From positions 1 through 54,258 of the forward strand of contig QPMI01000338.1 of assembly GCA_004431415.1 (NCBI GenBank): 54,258 bases of DNA, written 5' to 3'. Positions 23,037 through 33,039 of this stretch are shown in pieces (position 1 is the first letter of the stretch; the number at the start of each line of letters is the position of its first letter). This stretch comes from Cyanophora paradoxa (taxonomy: Eukaryota; Glaucocystophyceae; Cyanophorales; Cyanophoraceae). The notes beneath the pieces were generated by a model. The model was not told the origin of the DNA. It was given only the letters and a program-made list of their open reading frames with translations, and did no database searches. Made by a program: the position numbers and the translations under genes.

Positions 23037-26000
23037 TCAACTGTGGCATTTGGAGCACGATCGGGAGGCAAGCTCCGCGAAGGCGCCGAGGAGCTCGAAG
23101 GCGAGCTCGGGGTGGGAGCCGAGGAGGTCCCGGGACTGCCTGCTGTGGGCTGCCGCCTTGCTGTTGCGTCCCTCGATGGCGCGGCAAAGCGCCAGCGCCC
23201 GCAGGGTCCGGTCGCCCAGCTGGTCTGCCAAGACGAGCGCCTCGATCGCCACGCCGGCCTGGGGGAGCGTGAGAGCCGTGCGAGACTGGGCGGGGCGGCG
23301 ATGGCTGGAGGGCGCGCTGGGAGAGAGCCGTTCCGGTCAAGGCTCTTGAGAATGCGCCCGAGCAATGGAGAAACGCCAAAATAACTGGCCGCCCGTAAAG
23401 CCTCGAGGCGGGCCCGGGCCTCGGCGGCCCTGTCCCAAGATCCTGTGATGCCCCGCGGCGCAAGTCAGTAACCGGTATCTTGGTCAGTCAGTTCGGAATC
23501 AAGCTAAAGCTCGCGCGCAGGGCCGGACCCGCGTCCCTGGAGCGGGAGCAGACTCTAATTATACAAGATACGAAGGCGCACCTACATTGTCACGCCACGT
23601 CTCCGAGTAAGGTACCCGCAGCTCGTCTGTGTAGCAGAACCAGAGGACAGAACGAAACGTGTCGACGCTGAATCCGTGCACCTGTTGGGAGTCAGGGTAC
23701 AGGAACGGGCGGGGCAGGGGTTCACGCGCATCGATGACGCGGCTGTGGGACTCGCGCATCCCCGAGGCGAACACTGCGCGAAAATATTCGCTTTCGGCCT
23801 GCGGGGGATCCGGATTCGGAAGGTCACGATCTGATCCGGGAAAAGGAAGATCTAGAGGATATTCAGAGAGAGGGCGGGGGGCAGGTGCGCACAGAAAGGA
23901 CGGAGGAATCGACCAGGAAATCCACGGGCTCCGGGGGCTCAGGGCATCCAAATGCGGAGGCGGGCGACGCTGGAAGGGAGTATAAAATTGAGGCGGAAGG
24001 CCCGCCGGCAGCGTAGCGGATGTAAAATTCAAAGAAACGCAGATATAAGGTTATATAATAAGCTTAAAAGGGGCCTTCGCGTTCGTTGCTCAGCGGACCG
24101 GTCGGGGGGTGGACACGCAAGATCACGTCGGCGGGAGGGCACTCAGCTGCGGATGGGTCGCAAAATGACTCGCGATCGGGGACGCCACAGCTTCTGAATG
24201 GGACTCCCTCAACGAGGGCGATCTGCGGGGGGCTAAGTGAGACTGAGTGTGCGGGGTTAGGGGGCCCGGGATGTGATGCTACAAATTTGAGGTCAGGGAG
24301 GGTTTGCAGCGGGTACTGGGGCCCCTGCGTGGCGCGGCGAAGCGCCAGCGCCCGCAGGGTCCGGTCGCCCAGCTGGTCTGCCAAGACGAGCGCCTCGATC
24401 GCCACACCGGCCTGGCGGAGCGTGAGAGCCGTGCGAGACTGGGCGGGGCGGCGATGGCCGGAGGGCGCACTGGGAGAGAGCCGTAGTGTTCGAGGCTTTC
24501 GAGAATGCGCCCGAGCAATGAAGAAACGCCAAAGGAATACGCCGCCCGTATAGCTTCGAGGTAGGCCCGGGCCCCGGCCGCCCTAGGCCTGTCCCCAGAT
24601 CCTGTGAAGCCCCGCGGCGCGACGTCAGTTACCGGTATTTTGTTGGTTATATCATTATATTTTAATTAGTCACTTAATTATGAGGTAAAAAGCTAAAGCT
24701 CGCGCACAGGACCCGCGTCACTGGCGCGGGAGCAGACTCTAAGTTCCGGAGGCGCACCTACATTGTCACGCCACGTCTCCGAGTAAGGTACCCGCAGTCC
24801 GTAGGTGTAGCAGAACCAGAGGACAGAACGAAACGTGTCGACGCTGAATCCGTGCACCTGTTGGGAGTCAGGGTACAGGAACGGGCGGGGCAGGGGTTCA
24901 CGCGCATCGATGACGCGGCTGTGGGACTCGCGCATCCCCGAGGCGAACACTGCGCGAAAATATTCGCTTTCGGCCTGCGGGGGATCCGGATTCGGAAGGT
25001 CACGATCTGATCCGGGAAAAGGAAGATCTAGAGGATATTCAGAGAGAGGGCGGGGGGCAGGTGCGCACAGAAAGGACGGAGGAATCGACCAGGAAATCCA
25101 CGGGCTCCGGGGGCTCAGGGCATCCAAATGCGGAGGCGGGCGACGCTGGAAGGGAGTATAAAATTGAGGCGGAAGGCCCGCCGGCAGCGTAGCGGATGTA
25201 AAATTCAAAGAAACGCAGATATAAGGTTATATAATAAGCTTAAAAGGGGCCTTCGCGTTCGTTGCTCAGCGGACCGGTCGGGGGGTGGACACGCAAGATC
25301 ACGTCGGCGGGAGGGCACTCGGATGGGTCGCAATTGAAGACGCCACAACTGCCCGAGGGGCTCCCCTCAATGAGGGCGACCTGTGCATGCGGATATACAG
25401 TGAGACTGCTGCAAGGATCACGTAGTATGCGGGGTGAGGGGGCCCCGGGGTGGGAAGATACAAGTTCGAGCTCGGGGTCGGAGAGGGCTGGGCTCTGGCC
25501 GCCCGTTGGATGCTCCTGGGGCGCTGGTAGCGGATGCTGGGGGCCCTGCGCGGGTGTTCACGCGGCGTAAGAGGTATAGCTTCGAGTTGAAACCCCAAAA
25601 TTTACCACGGAGACAGTCATGAGCCTCGCCATTCCGGATCCGTCCTGCGGAGATCCGGGAATATAAATATTAGGCTGCGAAGCTTAAGCCGAGCAGGGCA
25701 GAGATCGAGATAGAGGAAAAGGGCAATATAATGCAGACGTCGTTGTCAGTGTAGACAAAACCAGGGCTTCTCTCCGAAATTCGTAGCGCGTTATTGCAGG
25801 ACAAAAAGCTGCAGAGAAGGGGGGGTCAGCGTTCTACGGATTGAAATCGCCCAATTAACGCCCAGCCCAGGGTGGAGTTTGATTGGAATAAATTCTGAGC
25901 AGCAAGCTAACGAATAAATTGTTTAAGCCCAGGCTTGAACTTTAAAGGCTGCTGCTCCGCGGCGCACGTGTTGTTGCGGACGCAGCCGGCCTCGACGACG

Positions 26001-27400
26001 TCCTTTCGCGGGCCGGTGAAGGCGATGCCCACCGCGCAGCCCCGCACCACGCTTGCAGTCATCTGAGGAGGGCCGGGGTCTGTTAGACGCCGGCGGCGCG
26101 CGCGTGTCGTGAGCGCGGGCCTGCCTGGACAACGCATGTACGGTGCTTGAAGCTCACGGCGTGGTTGCAGGCGGATAATTCGCTCCTTCTGACGTCCACG
26201 GTCGTGCCCGGCAAGTTGCAGACGATGCCGTGCTGCGGCCGTGTGCGAGCTTCCGGTCAACGGGGGCGGAGCAGGCGGCGGACGGGGGGAGCGCCGGCCG
26301 CGATGGGCGTACCTGAGGCCTGCAGTTGACGATGCGGCAAGCGTCGAACGAGAGGGTGGACTGGACGGGCGTCACGCCGGCGCCCACCGCGCGCGTGGTC
26401 TTTGACGAGGCAACGAGCACTCCAACGGAGCCCTGCATACGCAGCCCATTAATCGCACAATTCTCATAACACCAGCACAGCGTGCATGCACCTTCAGCTT
26501 GGCTTTGAAGGAGCTCTCCGAAGGAGCGCGTGCGCTTGCAAGCGCTGCATCTATCACACAGTTCGCAAAGCGCCTGCGCCGTGTGAGCGTACATCAGCTT
26601 CGAATATACGCGAAATCCGACTTTAGCAGAGAAAAGCGACTCGGCGATAAGCGCGCGGAGCGGTGCCATTACCAAGCACAGCGGCGGCCCATGAGAACCG
26701 TGCTTCCACGCAGCTCCAAGTTCGCGAATGTCACCGTCGCCTGCGCTCATGATCGGATCGCCGGAGTCGAAGTCGCGCCAAATGTCGAAAAGCGCTTGAA
26801 GGTCTAAAGCCTGAAGAGCATGCAAGAATGCGCACGGAGTCCCCATGGACGAGGAACAGTGCGCGGGAAGGCGACTGGGACTGCAAAATGGTCTGTTTCT
26901 CCGAATCGCCGACGACCGTGAGGGTGCAGTCAGATGCCTACGTATACGCGCGCCCGCGCCGCCGCGCCGCAGATCTCAGGCCGCGTGCGCATGAATTCAG
27001 CTGCGTACGGGCCGGGTTGAATCGCACCTGCAGCTTCGTGCGGCTTGGAAAGACGTGCAGTCCCGATGAGAGGCGGATCTCGATATTGTCGCAGCGGTCG
27101 CGTTTCGCGCGCTTCCAGGCCTGCAGGGACCTTTAGCTTGGCTTTGCGTGCGCGCCGCGGCGCCTACAGCTTGCGAAGGATCGGAAACGGATCGCCACAC
27201 GCACGCGCACCGCAGCGATGGTCTGAAATCTCGAATCGTAGCCGACGACGTACGTATTCTTCATCGCAGCTCACGCAGTCCGCCGTCCGCCGATGGTCGC
27301 TGTGGAGCGCGGGGGGGCGGCTGAACGACCGCAGCGCGCCGGAATGAGCGGATCGAATTCGAATTTCGCGCGAATTTCGCCTGGAAACCTCGGAATTTCG
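23037..27400 (-). CDS. Unit 4: beta-helix protein with two BTB/BACK modules
   Basis: This is the best-preserved family member. The N-terminal part reads EIRAKF near 27360, then DRCDNIEIRLSSGLHVFPSR (about 27085), CTLTVVGDSEKQTILQ (about 26900), VTFANLELRGSTVLMG (about 26710), an exon with RFANCVIDAALASA (about 26550), NCAINGLRMQGSVGVLVASS (about 26430), VDVRRSELSACNHA (about 26190) and SVVRGCAVGIAFTG (about 26040). These short beta-strand repeats with Asn/Cys turns are typical of a right-handed parallel beta-helix. A FVYTDN exon (about 25770) leads to BTB module 1: CPPADVILRVHPP, EPVDFLVDSSVLS, ESEYFRAVFASGMRESHSR, DTFRSVLWFCYTYGLRVPY. A BACK-like AIEALVLADQLGDRTLRAL follows and runs in frame at about 24340 into module 2, which ends SCSKCHS at 23037. 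The likely role is a Cullin-3 adaptor that binds substrate through the beta-helix. Start and exon 1 are uncertain. Confidence 0.6.
23575..25350. repeat. Tandem duplication of the BTB segment (offset 1,176 bp)
   Basis: 23583-24170 recurs almost base for base at 24759-25346. The junction near 24330 joins the BACK-like exon of the upstream module to the pre-BTB exon of the downstream module without breaking the frame (ORF 24064-24405, minus). This is the footprint of an unequal crossover. Confidence 0.9.
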
Positions 27401-28335
27401 AGGGCCTATAGCTAGGGGTTCAAGAGGCTCGCGGATCGAATTCCGGGCAAGTCCTCGTAGCTCAAAGGTTAGAGCGCATGGATCCGGGTCGTTTAATTCC
27501 TGCTTTGCATGGTGGGGTTGAATTGGGCCGGTCCAGAAGGTCCGGGTTCGACTCCTGGCGAGGACAGTTTTCGCGGCTTCCACTCCCGGCCGGGCCGAAT
27601 TCGCGTTTTCGCAATTTCACGAAATTTTCTCAACTTCACGAGGTTTCGCCCCCGCCGCGGCGCCTCCGGCGGCGCACATGTGTCTGGCTGCACATGCGCA
27701 TGCATATATATAGGCCACAGATTTAGATCGGACTCCGCGGCCGGGACTTCGAAGTGTAGTGACTATATTAATGAGAGCGCAACTCGAAATTCTCGAAATT
27801 CGCAGACTTCTGGCCCCAGCTAATGCCCGGCCATGATGCACGCCTCTACAGCTATTGCCGAGTTGTGCCGGCCACCGCCATGACCGGCGCAAAGCTTTGC
27901 TAGGCCCTAAGCCAAGTACTACGGTAAGGCCTCCTAGCTAGGCCTCTAGATTTGATCTCCGCCCCCGAGTGCCGAAGCGCGCTCGGCGGGCCGCCCAGCC
28001 TGGCAGGCCTTGCAACTGCGTGCGCGCTCCCCAGCCCCGCCCTCGGTGCACGTGCCTCGCCGAAACTCTCGTGTTGGCAAGACTTGGGCCGATGATTTTT
28101 CTCGGGGTCCGAGTTCGAGCGGCTCACCGTGGCCAAATTCGATTTCGCGAATTCGCCAAGCCAAGAAGATACGTATACCTGCATGCCTATCCGAGAAGTG
28201 CCCCATCTGGACCCCATCTGGGTGACTCAGTGAGGGAGCTAGCACAAGAGTTAAATCCTTCGGAACTTAATCTTAAGCTCAAGCATTTCCCTCGGGAAGG
28301 GGAGAAGGGAGCGGGGTGCCTTAAAATGTCTAACA
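27390..28335. repeat. Duplicated tRNA flank, copy A2
   Basis: Partner of 10860-11815, nearly identical. Homology ends near 28335. Confidence 0.85.
27451..27565 (+). tRNA. tRNA-like gene 4
   Basis: 115 nt, close to copy 1 (same GCATGGATCCGG after the D arm). The acceptor and D arm match the other copies, the T stem carries one change (CCGGG), and a TTTT stop follows. In this copy TGGA(T)CCGG can pair with CCGGTCCA, giving an extended stem with one bulge in place of a normal anticodon stem. Head to head with unit 4. Confidence 0.6.
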
Positions 28336-28603
28336 GGGGAGAAGGGGGAGTGCGCTTGACAATTAACGCTAGCGCACCGGGGAACGCCTCTGTGAGAGCT
28401 TGCTATTCCCAGCCTGGCCATGGCAGCTTTGCCGCGTGCGTCGAGAGTCACTGAGTTGAGCACGAGCGATCAAGCATAAGGGCGAACAAGTCTTTTCTTA
28501 TTGAATTGAAATATACAGCATGATTATATTAAGATTAAGTCCATAACATATCTAGCCGCTCGCGGGCCGGCCGGGGCAGCCGGATGGGGGTTTACGTACG
28601 GAG

Positions 28604-28604
<1 letters not shown>

Positions 28605-28646
<42 letters not shown>
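28605..28646. repeat. 42-base poly-G run
   Basis: Uninterrupted G homopolymer directly upstream of the 78-bp minisatellite. It can form G-quadruplexes and is a likely length-error site in assembly. Confidence 0.95.
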
Positions 28647-28654
28647 CGGCCCGC

Positions 28655-28970
28655 CCCAATCGCTGCGCATTGCCGTGATCCTTGCCCCAGACGCGCGCGA
28701 CACGGCCGCACGCGTACGGGAGCGGGTCCTCCCCCAATCGCTGCGCATTGCCGTGATCCTTGCCCCAGACGCGCGCGACACGGCCGCACGCGTACGGGAG
28801 CGGGTCCTCCCCCAATCGCTGCGCATTGCCGTGATCCTTGCCCCAGACGCGCGCGACACGGCCGCACGCGTACGGGAGCGGGTCCTCCCCCAATCGCTGC
28901 GCATTGCCGTGATCCTTGCCCCAGACGCGCGCGACACGGCCGCACGCGTACGGGAGCGGGTCCTCCGCCG
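28655..28970. repeat. Perfect 4 x 78-bp minisatellite
   Basis: The phrase caatcgctgcgcattgccgt starts at 28657, 28735, 28813 and 28891, exactly 78 bp apart, and the copies look identical. 78 bp is 26 codons, so three frames remain open (one reads IAVILAPDARDTAARVRERV). Absence of any divergence points to very recent expansion. Coding use is not supported by flanking sequence. Confidence 0.95.
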
Positions 28971-29273
28971 CTCCTTCAAATTCCCCCCTCGCCGATTAGA
29001 TATATATCCGAGGAATCATTTGAATTCTGAAGGAAGTGCACGCATATATAGATCTAAATCCGTAGAGCTCGAGGAATCGATCCGAAATCCGAATTCGCAA
29101 TTTCGAAGAAAGGCGGCAAGCCTTCCAGAGACGCTGCAAGTTCGCAGCGCCGCTGCAAGTGCGCAGCGCCGTTTTTGCACAAGATACGATATCGCGGGCT
29201 GACCTCCCGCGCTTAATGATCAAGACTCGGAATCGGCGATTCGACGAGCCCGGCGCAGAGCCGCCTAATTCAA

Positions 29274-30175
29274 ATGTCGCGGGACGCCGATGAACCGTCC
29301 GTGCGCTCGACATCTCTGCAGTTGTCGGCTGCGCAATTTTCGCTCGGAGTTTTAATTTGCGTGCTTTTTGCGCAGGCTGATTTTCAGACGTGGGCGCGCT
29401 TCGCAAGAAGCCTAGAGCAGTTGCCGAATTCGGATCCGTCGCAGGACGCAAGCGCGTCAGAATCGCGGACTCCGAAAAGCTCGAAATTAATTTCGCGCGA
29501 TTTTTCCGCAGCAACGCCCTTTGGCACGAGAACTTGGAGCACGTTGCCTGAGGGCTGGTCCGCGTGGCTGGCGGGTGGCCATGGCCCGCCCCCTGAGAGC
29601 CGCCGAGATATTGGAGCTGGTGCCGATGCTGCGCGTACGGTGATCTGAGTCGAGGTTTGATTGAAATCACTTTAATTTTATTGATTCGGTCCGGATTGCG
29701 CAGATGGCCAGGGGAGAGACGGGCGCCGTGGATGTCCGCATGGCTGAGCTCGACGTCGCCTCCGACCCTGCAAAGGTGCGCCGCGCGCTTGCGAATGTTG
29801 GTCAGAAGCTTCGCCCTCCCATTTTAAAACCTGTACATATGTGTTCGCGCCGCGAATCTGACTGCTATCTGCAGGTGGACGCCCTCCTCCGACTCCCTGT
29901 GGACAAGCTGCTTCAAATTCCCGCGCCGTCGATCCCCGACTCCGGGGAAGCGGCTCCCGAGGTATGTATCCGAAAGCGAATCGACGCATTGAAAATTGAA
30001 GGTTAGGGTCTTTCTTCGGATTTCTCACACTTCATCATAGGCCGAGACCATGCGCACGGGCCGCGCGGCAGCGGGACTCGCCGCCCGCGTCGGCCTGCAT
30101 TCGGCGTCGGCGACCCTGGCGGATGTCATGGAGGCTGCCTGCGAGGAGATCGACAAGCGGATCGCGAAGGCATAG
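29274..30175 (+). CDS. Small intron-containing gene of unknown function, paralogue 1
   Basis: Not recognised. Exons inferred from splice signals and from comparison with the paralogue at 31228-32104: MSRDADEPSVRS from 29274, ADFQTWARFARSLEQ (about 29385), MARPLRAAEILELVPMLR (about 29580-29635), VDVRMAELDVASDPAK (about 29730-29775), VDALLRLPVDKLLQIPAP (29874-29960), then a last exon from 30042 with AACEEIDKRIAKA and TAG at 30173. The predicted product is small, charged and helical, with no signal or membrane segment. The 5' flank, the region before the ATG and the 3' UTR also align with the paralogue, so the whole gene was duplicated. Just after the stop, a 42-bp copy of the last coding stretch repeats (30180-30221). 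Confidence 0.5.
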
Positions 30176-30224
30176 GCTTCGAGGCGGCCTGCGAGGAGAT
30201 CGACGGGCGAATCGCGAAGGCAAA

Positions 30225-31225
30225 TTAATTCCTGTCGCGGCGGCGACTGGGGAGACTGCCAGCTTTACCATTCCTCTCCCTGCAATTTTGATATCCATTC
30301 CGAAGTTCGCCGCTCGAGCCATATCATAGTATGTACAGTTTTTCTGGGCGTCGATATCGATGCCAAGCGGTTGGGGAAGGATACAATGGCATGAAACGGG
30401 CGGGCGAGCTGAACTGTTCATGAGAAGCCTACGGCCCGAATAAGTTGTTGAATAGAGATTGAGGGGCCCTGCGGCCTTTGTATAATTAGAGGGCTCTTCT
30501 GCAGCTGAACAGTATATTAGATCTAGATCTCTTCTCAGAGTCTTGCACGTTAGATCCGATTATCCCTTCCGAGTTCTGTGTGCATGATCTAGCTATTTAT
30601 AGCTTACTCTCCTGGCCCAGTGGATGATCTCCGATGATCATGATCCGATGATCTCTTCTGGATTCGTCCTATATTTATATCCTATACGAATACGATAATT
30701 TAGACTAAAGCTAGCTAACTAGGATCCGATGATCGATATATAGTAAAATTTAGACTACGTATACGGAATAATCATTGAAGAGTGTAAAAAAGAAGGAGAA
30801 AGCTTTTTGAGGAGCTTTGCCATTCAATGATTCAATGACGAAAACCTATATGTCCCCTTTCCTCCTTTTAAAATAATGATGTGTGTGTCGGGCAGTCGAC
30901 GTCATGATCACAGGACTTTTTTCGTCGCCAGACCGTCGGACTTTCGCGGCCGCCAGAAGCCGCCCGCCGCACGACTCAGCTTCAGATCTAGAGTTCTGCG
31001 CTGCAGCGCGGACGAAAACGCTCGAGCATCTTCGAGCTCGGCTTCTCGCTTCCGAAGTTCGAGTTCGTCCTTTCTTGGCGAGCTTAAGCCTTTGAAGGGA
31101 TCGATATCGCCGGAATTAACGCCGCGTGCAAGTGCGCAAGAATTACATTTAATGCGCCGCTTTCGCACAAAACGCGATGTAGGGGGCTGATCATGACCTC
31201 CCGTGCTTAATCGACGATTTGCGCT
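30225..31225. other. AT-rich, palindrome-rich spacer; possible coiled-coil exon on minus strand
   Basis: 30430-30870 is AT-rich and full of short palindromes (GATC, CTAG and TATA types), with no gene. On the minus strand at about 30910-31085 an open frame reads KDELELRKREAELEDARAFS followed by a basic stretch, which would form a coiled coil. It has no clear splice partner and is reported only as a possibility. Confidence 0.3.
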
Positions 31226-31227
31226 CG

Positions 31228-32104
31228 ATGAGTCCTGACACGGAGTCGCCAGATTCGATCCGCCAGGCTGATTTGCAGTTGTGGGCGTGGGTGCCAAATT
31301 CGTCGTAGCGTGCCCGTGCGTCAAAATCGCGGACTCGAGAGCTCGAAACTTATTTCGCGCGCTTTTTCGCGCAGGAATGGATGAGGAGTATTTGAATGCC
31401 GTGAAGTCCGAGTGTGCGGAGCTGCGGAATGATAAGGCTGAATTCCATGCTACGGTGCCTTGATTCGGATACTATATATATATAACGTACACTGTTTACG
31501 AAACCCGTTTAAATTGATCGGGTCGGGCTCGTCGGCTCGCTCAGTTGGGGGAGATGAACGCCGTCAGGATCCGAATGGCTGAGCTCCAAATGGCCGACTA
31601 CCTCGCCTCGGTCAGAACCTCAGCCCCCGGATCCGAATTCGCGCCTGAGCGCGCCGGGCCGCGAATTAATTCGAATCCTGCTGCGCTCGGCAGGTGAAGA
31701 AATCAACTATTGACACCCTGCTCCGAGTCCCCCCGGCCGCGCTCAAAGACTACTTCTCCAAATACGAGAAAGATGATGCGGTATGACTATGGACCCGTAC
31801 GCAAATTGAGGCCAAGGCGAAGCCTTAAATTTAAACTTGAAAGGTCCTTGACCTCGTCTCCGGGCTCCTCGAGGCGTCCGGCGAGGAGATCGAGAGGGCG
31901 ACGGCGGAGTTAGCGGCCACGCCAGATTCTGAGTCTGTACAGGCCAAGTTCGTAGCCGCTCTGCGCTTCACGGCCGCGGCATCGGAGGCTTTTTCTGCTG
32001 TTTTCGCTGAATGGACTGCTCGGAAGAAACGCGAGCTGAACATCAATGGGGCCGGCGGGCCCGGTGGCAGCAACGCTAGCGACAACTACAGCGGCGGCGT
32101 CTAG
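31228..32104 (+). CDS. Small intron-containing gene of unknown function, paralogue 2
   Basis: Not recognised. ATG at 31228 (MSPDTESPDSIRQADLQLW). Further exons read MDEEYLNAVKSECAELRND (about 31378-31450), RIRMAELQMADYLASVRT (about 31565-31620), IDTLLRVPPAALKDYFSK (about 31695-31780), and a last exon from about 31846 with LDLVSGLLEASGEEIERATA, ending GGPGGSNASDNYSGGV and TAG at 32102. RMAEL and the DLL/TLLR-P core match paralogue 1. The C-terminus is longer than in paralogue 1 and ends in a Gly/Ser/Asn tail. Predicted helical and soluble. Exon borders are approximate. Confidence 0.55.
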
Positions 32105-32735
32105 CACTGTCAGGCCCTGCACCTGAGGAGAAGCTTTCCCTCTTTAGCTTTCTGTCTTCGGCTTTCTGTCTTTCAACCCCAGACCGTACATATGTATACG
32201 TATACCTGCAAGCTGATGCCAAACGGTTTGGGTGGAATAACACTGTGACACGGGATTAAACGGTGGTGAGAGCAAATATTGATTATAATTAAACGTGCGA
32301 AATCTGAAAGTCTTATAATTATTTGCTTCGAATTCCAGTCCTGCACGTCAGTCCTCCAACTACTCATTCATTCACCAAGAACTTGACGCAGAAATTAGAG
32401 GCTGAGGCTGCAGCCGCTGAGCAGCTGCGCTTGCGATCGATACGGAGAGGAGCGTCGGCCGCCGCGGGCGGCCCGGCGGGGTTATGAAGGCAGGGTCGGC
32501 CGTGCTGTGGAAGATGCCATCTGAGAATTCGAACAACATAAAGCCACATTTATATATAGAAAATTAGAACAGGAATTCCGAATCGATACATCGATCTGGC
32601 CATGGAAATGCAAACACTGTACATGTGCGAGGCAAACTGGAGACGCTATCTGCAGCTGGGATCCGGATCCGGAGACACATAAAGCTACTTCAAATGAATT
32701 AGAAACAGAACGAGCTTCGCGATCGCTGGCACCGC
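32105..32735. other. Spacer, 3' UTR of paralogue 2
   Basis: The first 150 bp align with the 3' flank of paralogue 1 (gatgccaaacggtttgggtg against gatgccaagcggttggggaa), which supports whole-gene duplication. No further gene is seen before the F-box gene. Confidence 0.4.
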
Positions 32736-33024
32736 CTAATTAATTAGGTCGAAGGAGACCTGCGTGTGGGGGAGGCTCAGTCGGAGCGCCTCGCGCGCCG
32801 CGTCGTCGAGGGCGGCGACCGCGGCCTTTGCCGGAAGCGGCGGGAGACGTGGCTGAGCTGCACGAGCTCGTCGAAGTACTGAAATGTGAGACGCCGTGAC
32901 GGCGGGAGCAGGATTCCAACAGAATCGGCGCGAATTCCGGGCAGCTGAACTCCGACGCTTCTCCGATGATGCGGGTGACGAGGTCGTCGGGGAGAGCGTC
33001 GAACGGGCTGCCGCCGGCCGCCAT
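32736..33024 (-). CDS. Short F-box protein gene
   Basis: ATG at 33024 gives MAAGGSPFDALPDDLVTRII, the classic start of an F-box. If an intron is removed from a GC donor after GE (about 32985) to the AG before TACTTC (about 32883), the next residues are YFDELVQLSHVSRRFR, completing a roughly 40-residue F-box of normal layout. F-box proteins link substrates to SKP1-CUL1 ubiquitin ligases. Downstream, AAVAALDDAAREALRLSLPH and the stop at 32736 lie in another frame, so there is a one- or two-base discrepancy (indel or missed micro-intron). No substrate-binding repeats follow, so the protein is short or truncated. Confidence 0.6.
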
Positions 33025-33039
33025 TGCCGCCGCCACGCT

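Noticed and set aside
9545-28335. Retrotransposon or DNA transposon driving the duplications
   Set aside because: No reverse transcriptase, integrase or transposase motif and no terminal repeats were found; segmental exchange explains the pattern.
28655-28970. 26-residue repeat protein in the minisatellite
   Set aside because: All copies are identical at every codon position and three frames are open, so nothing supports translation.
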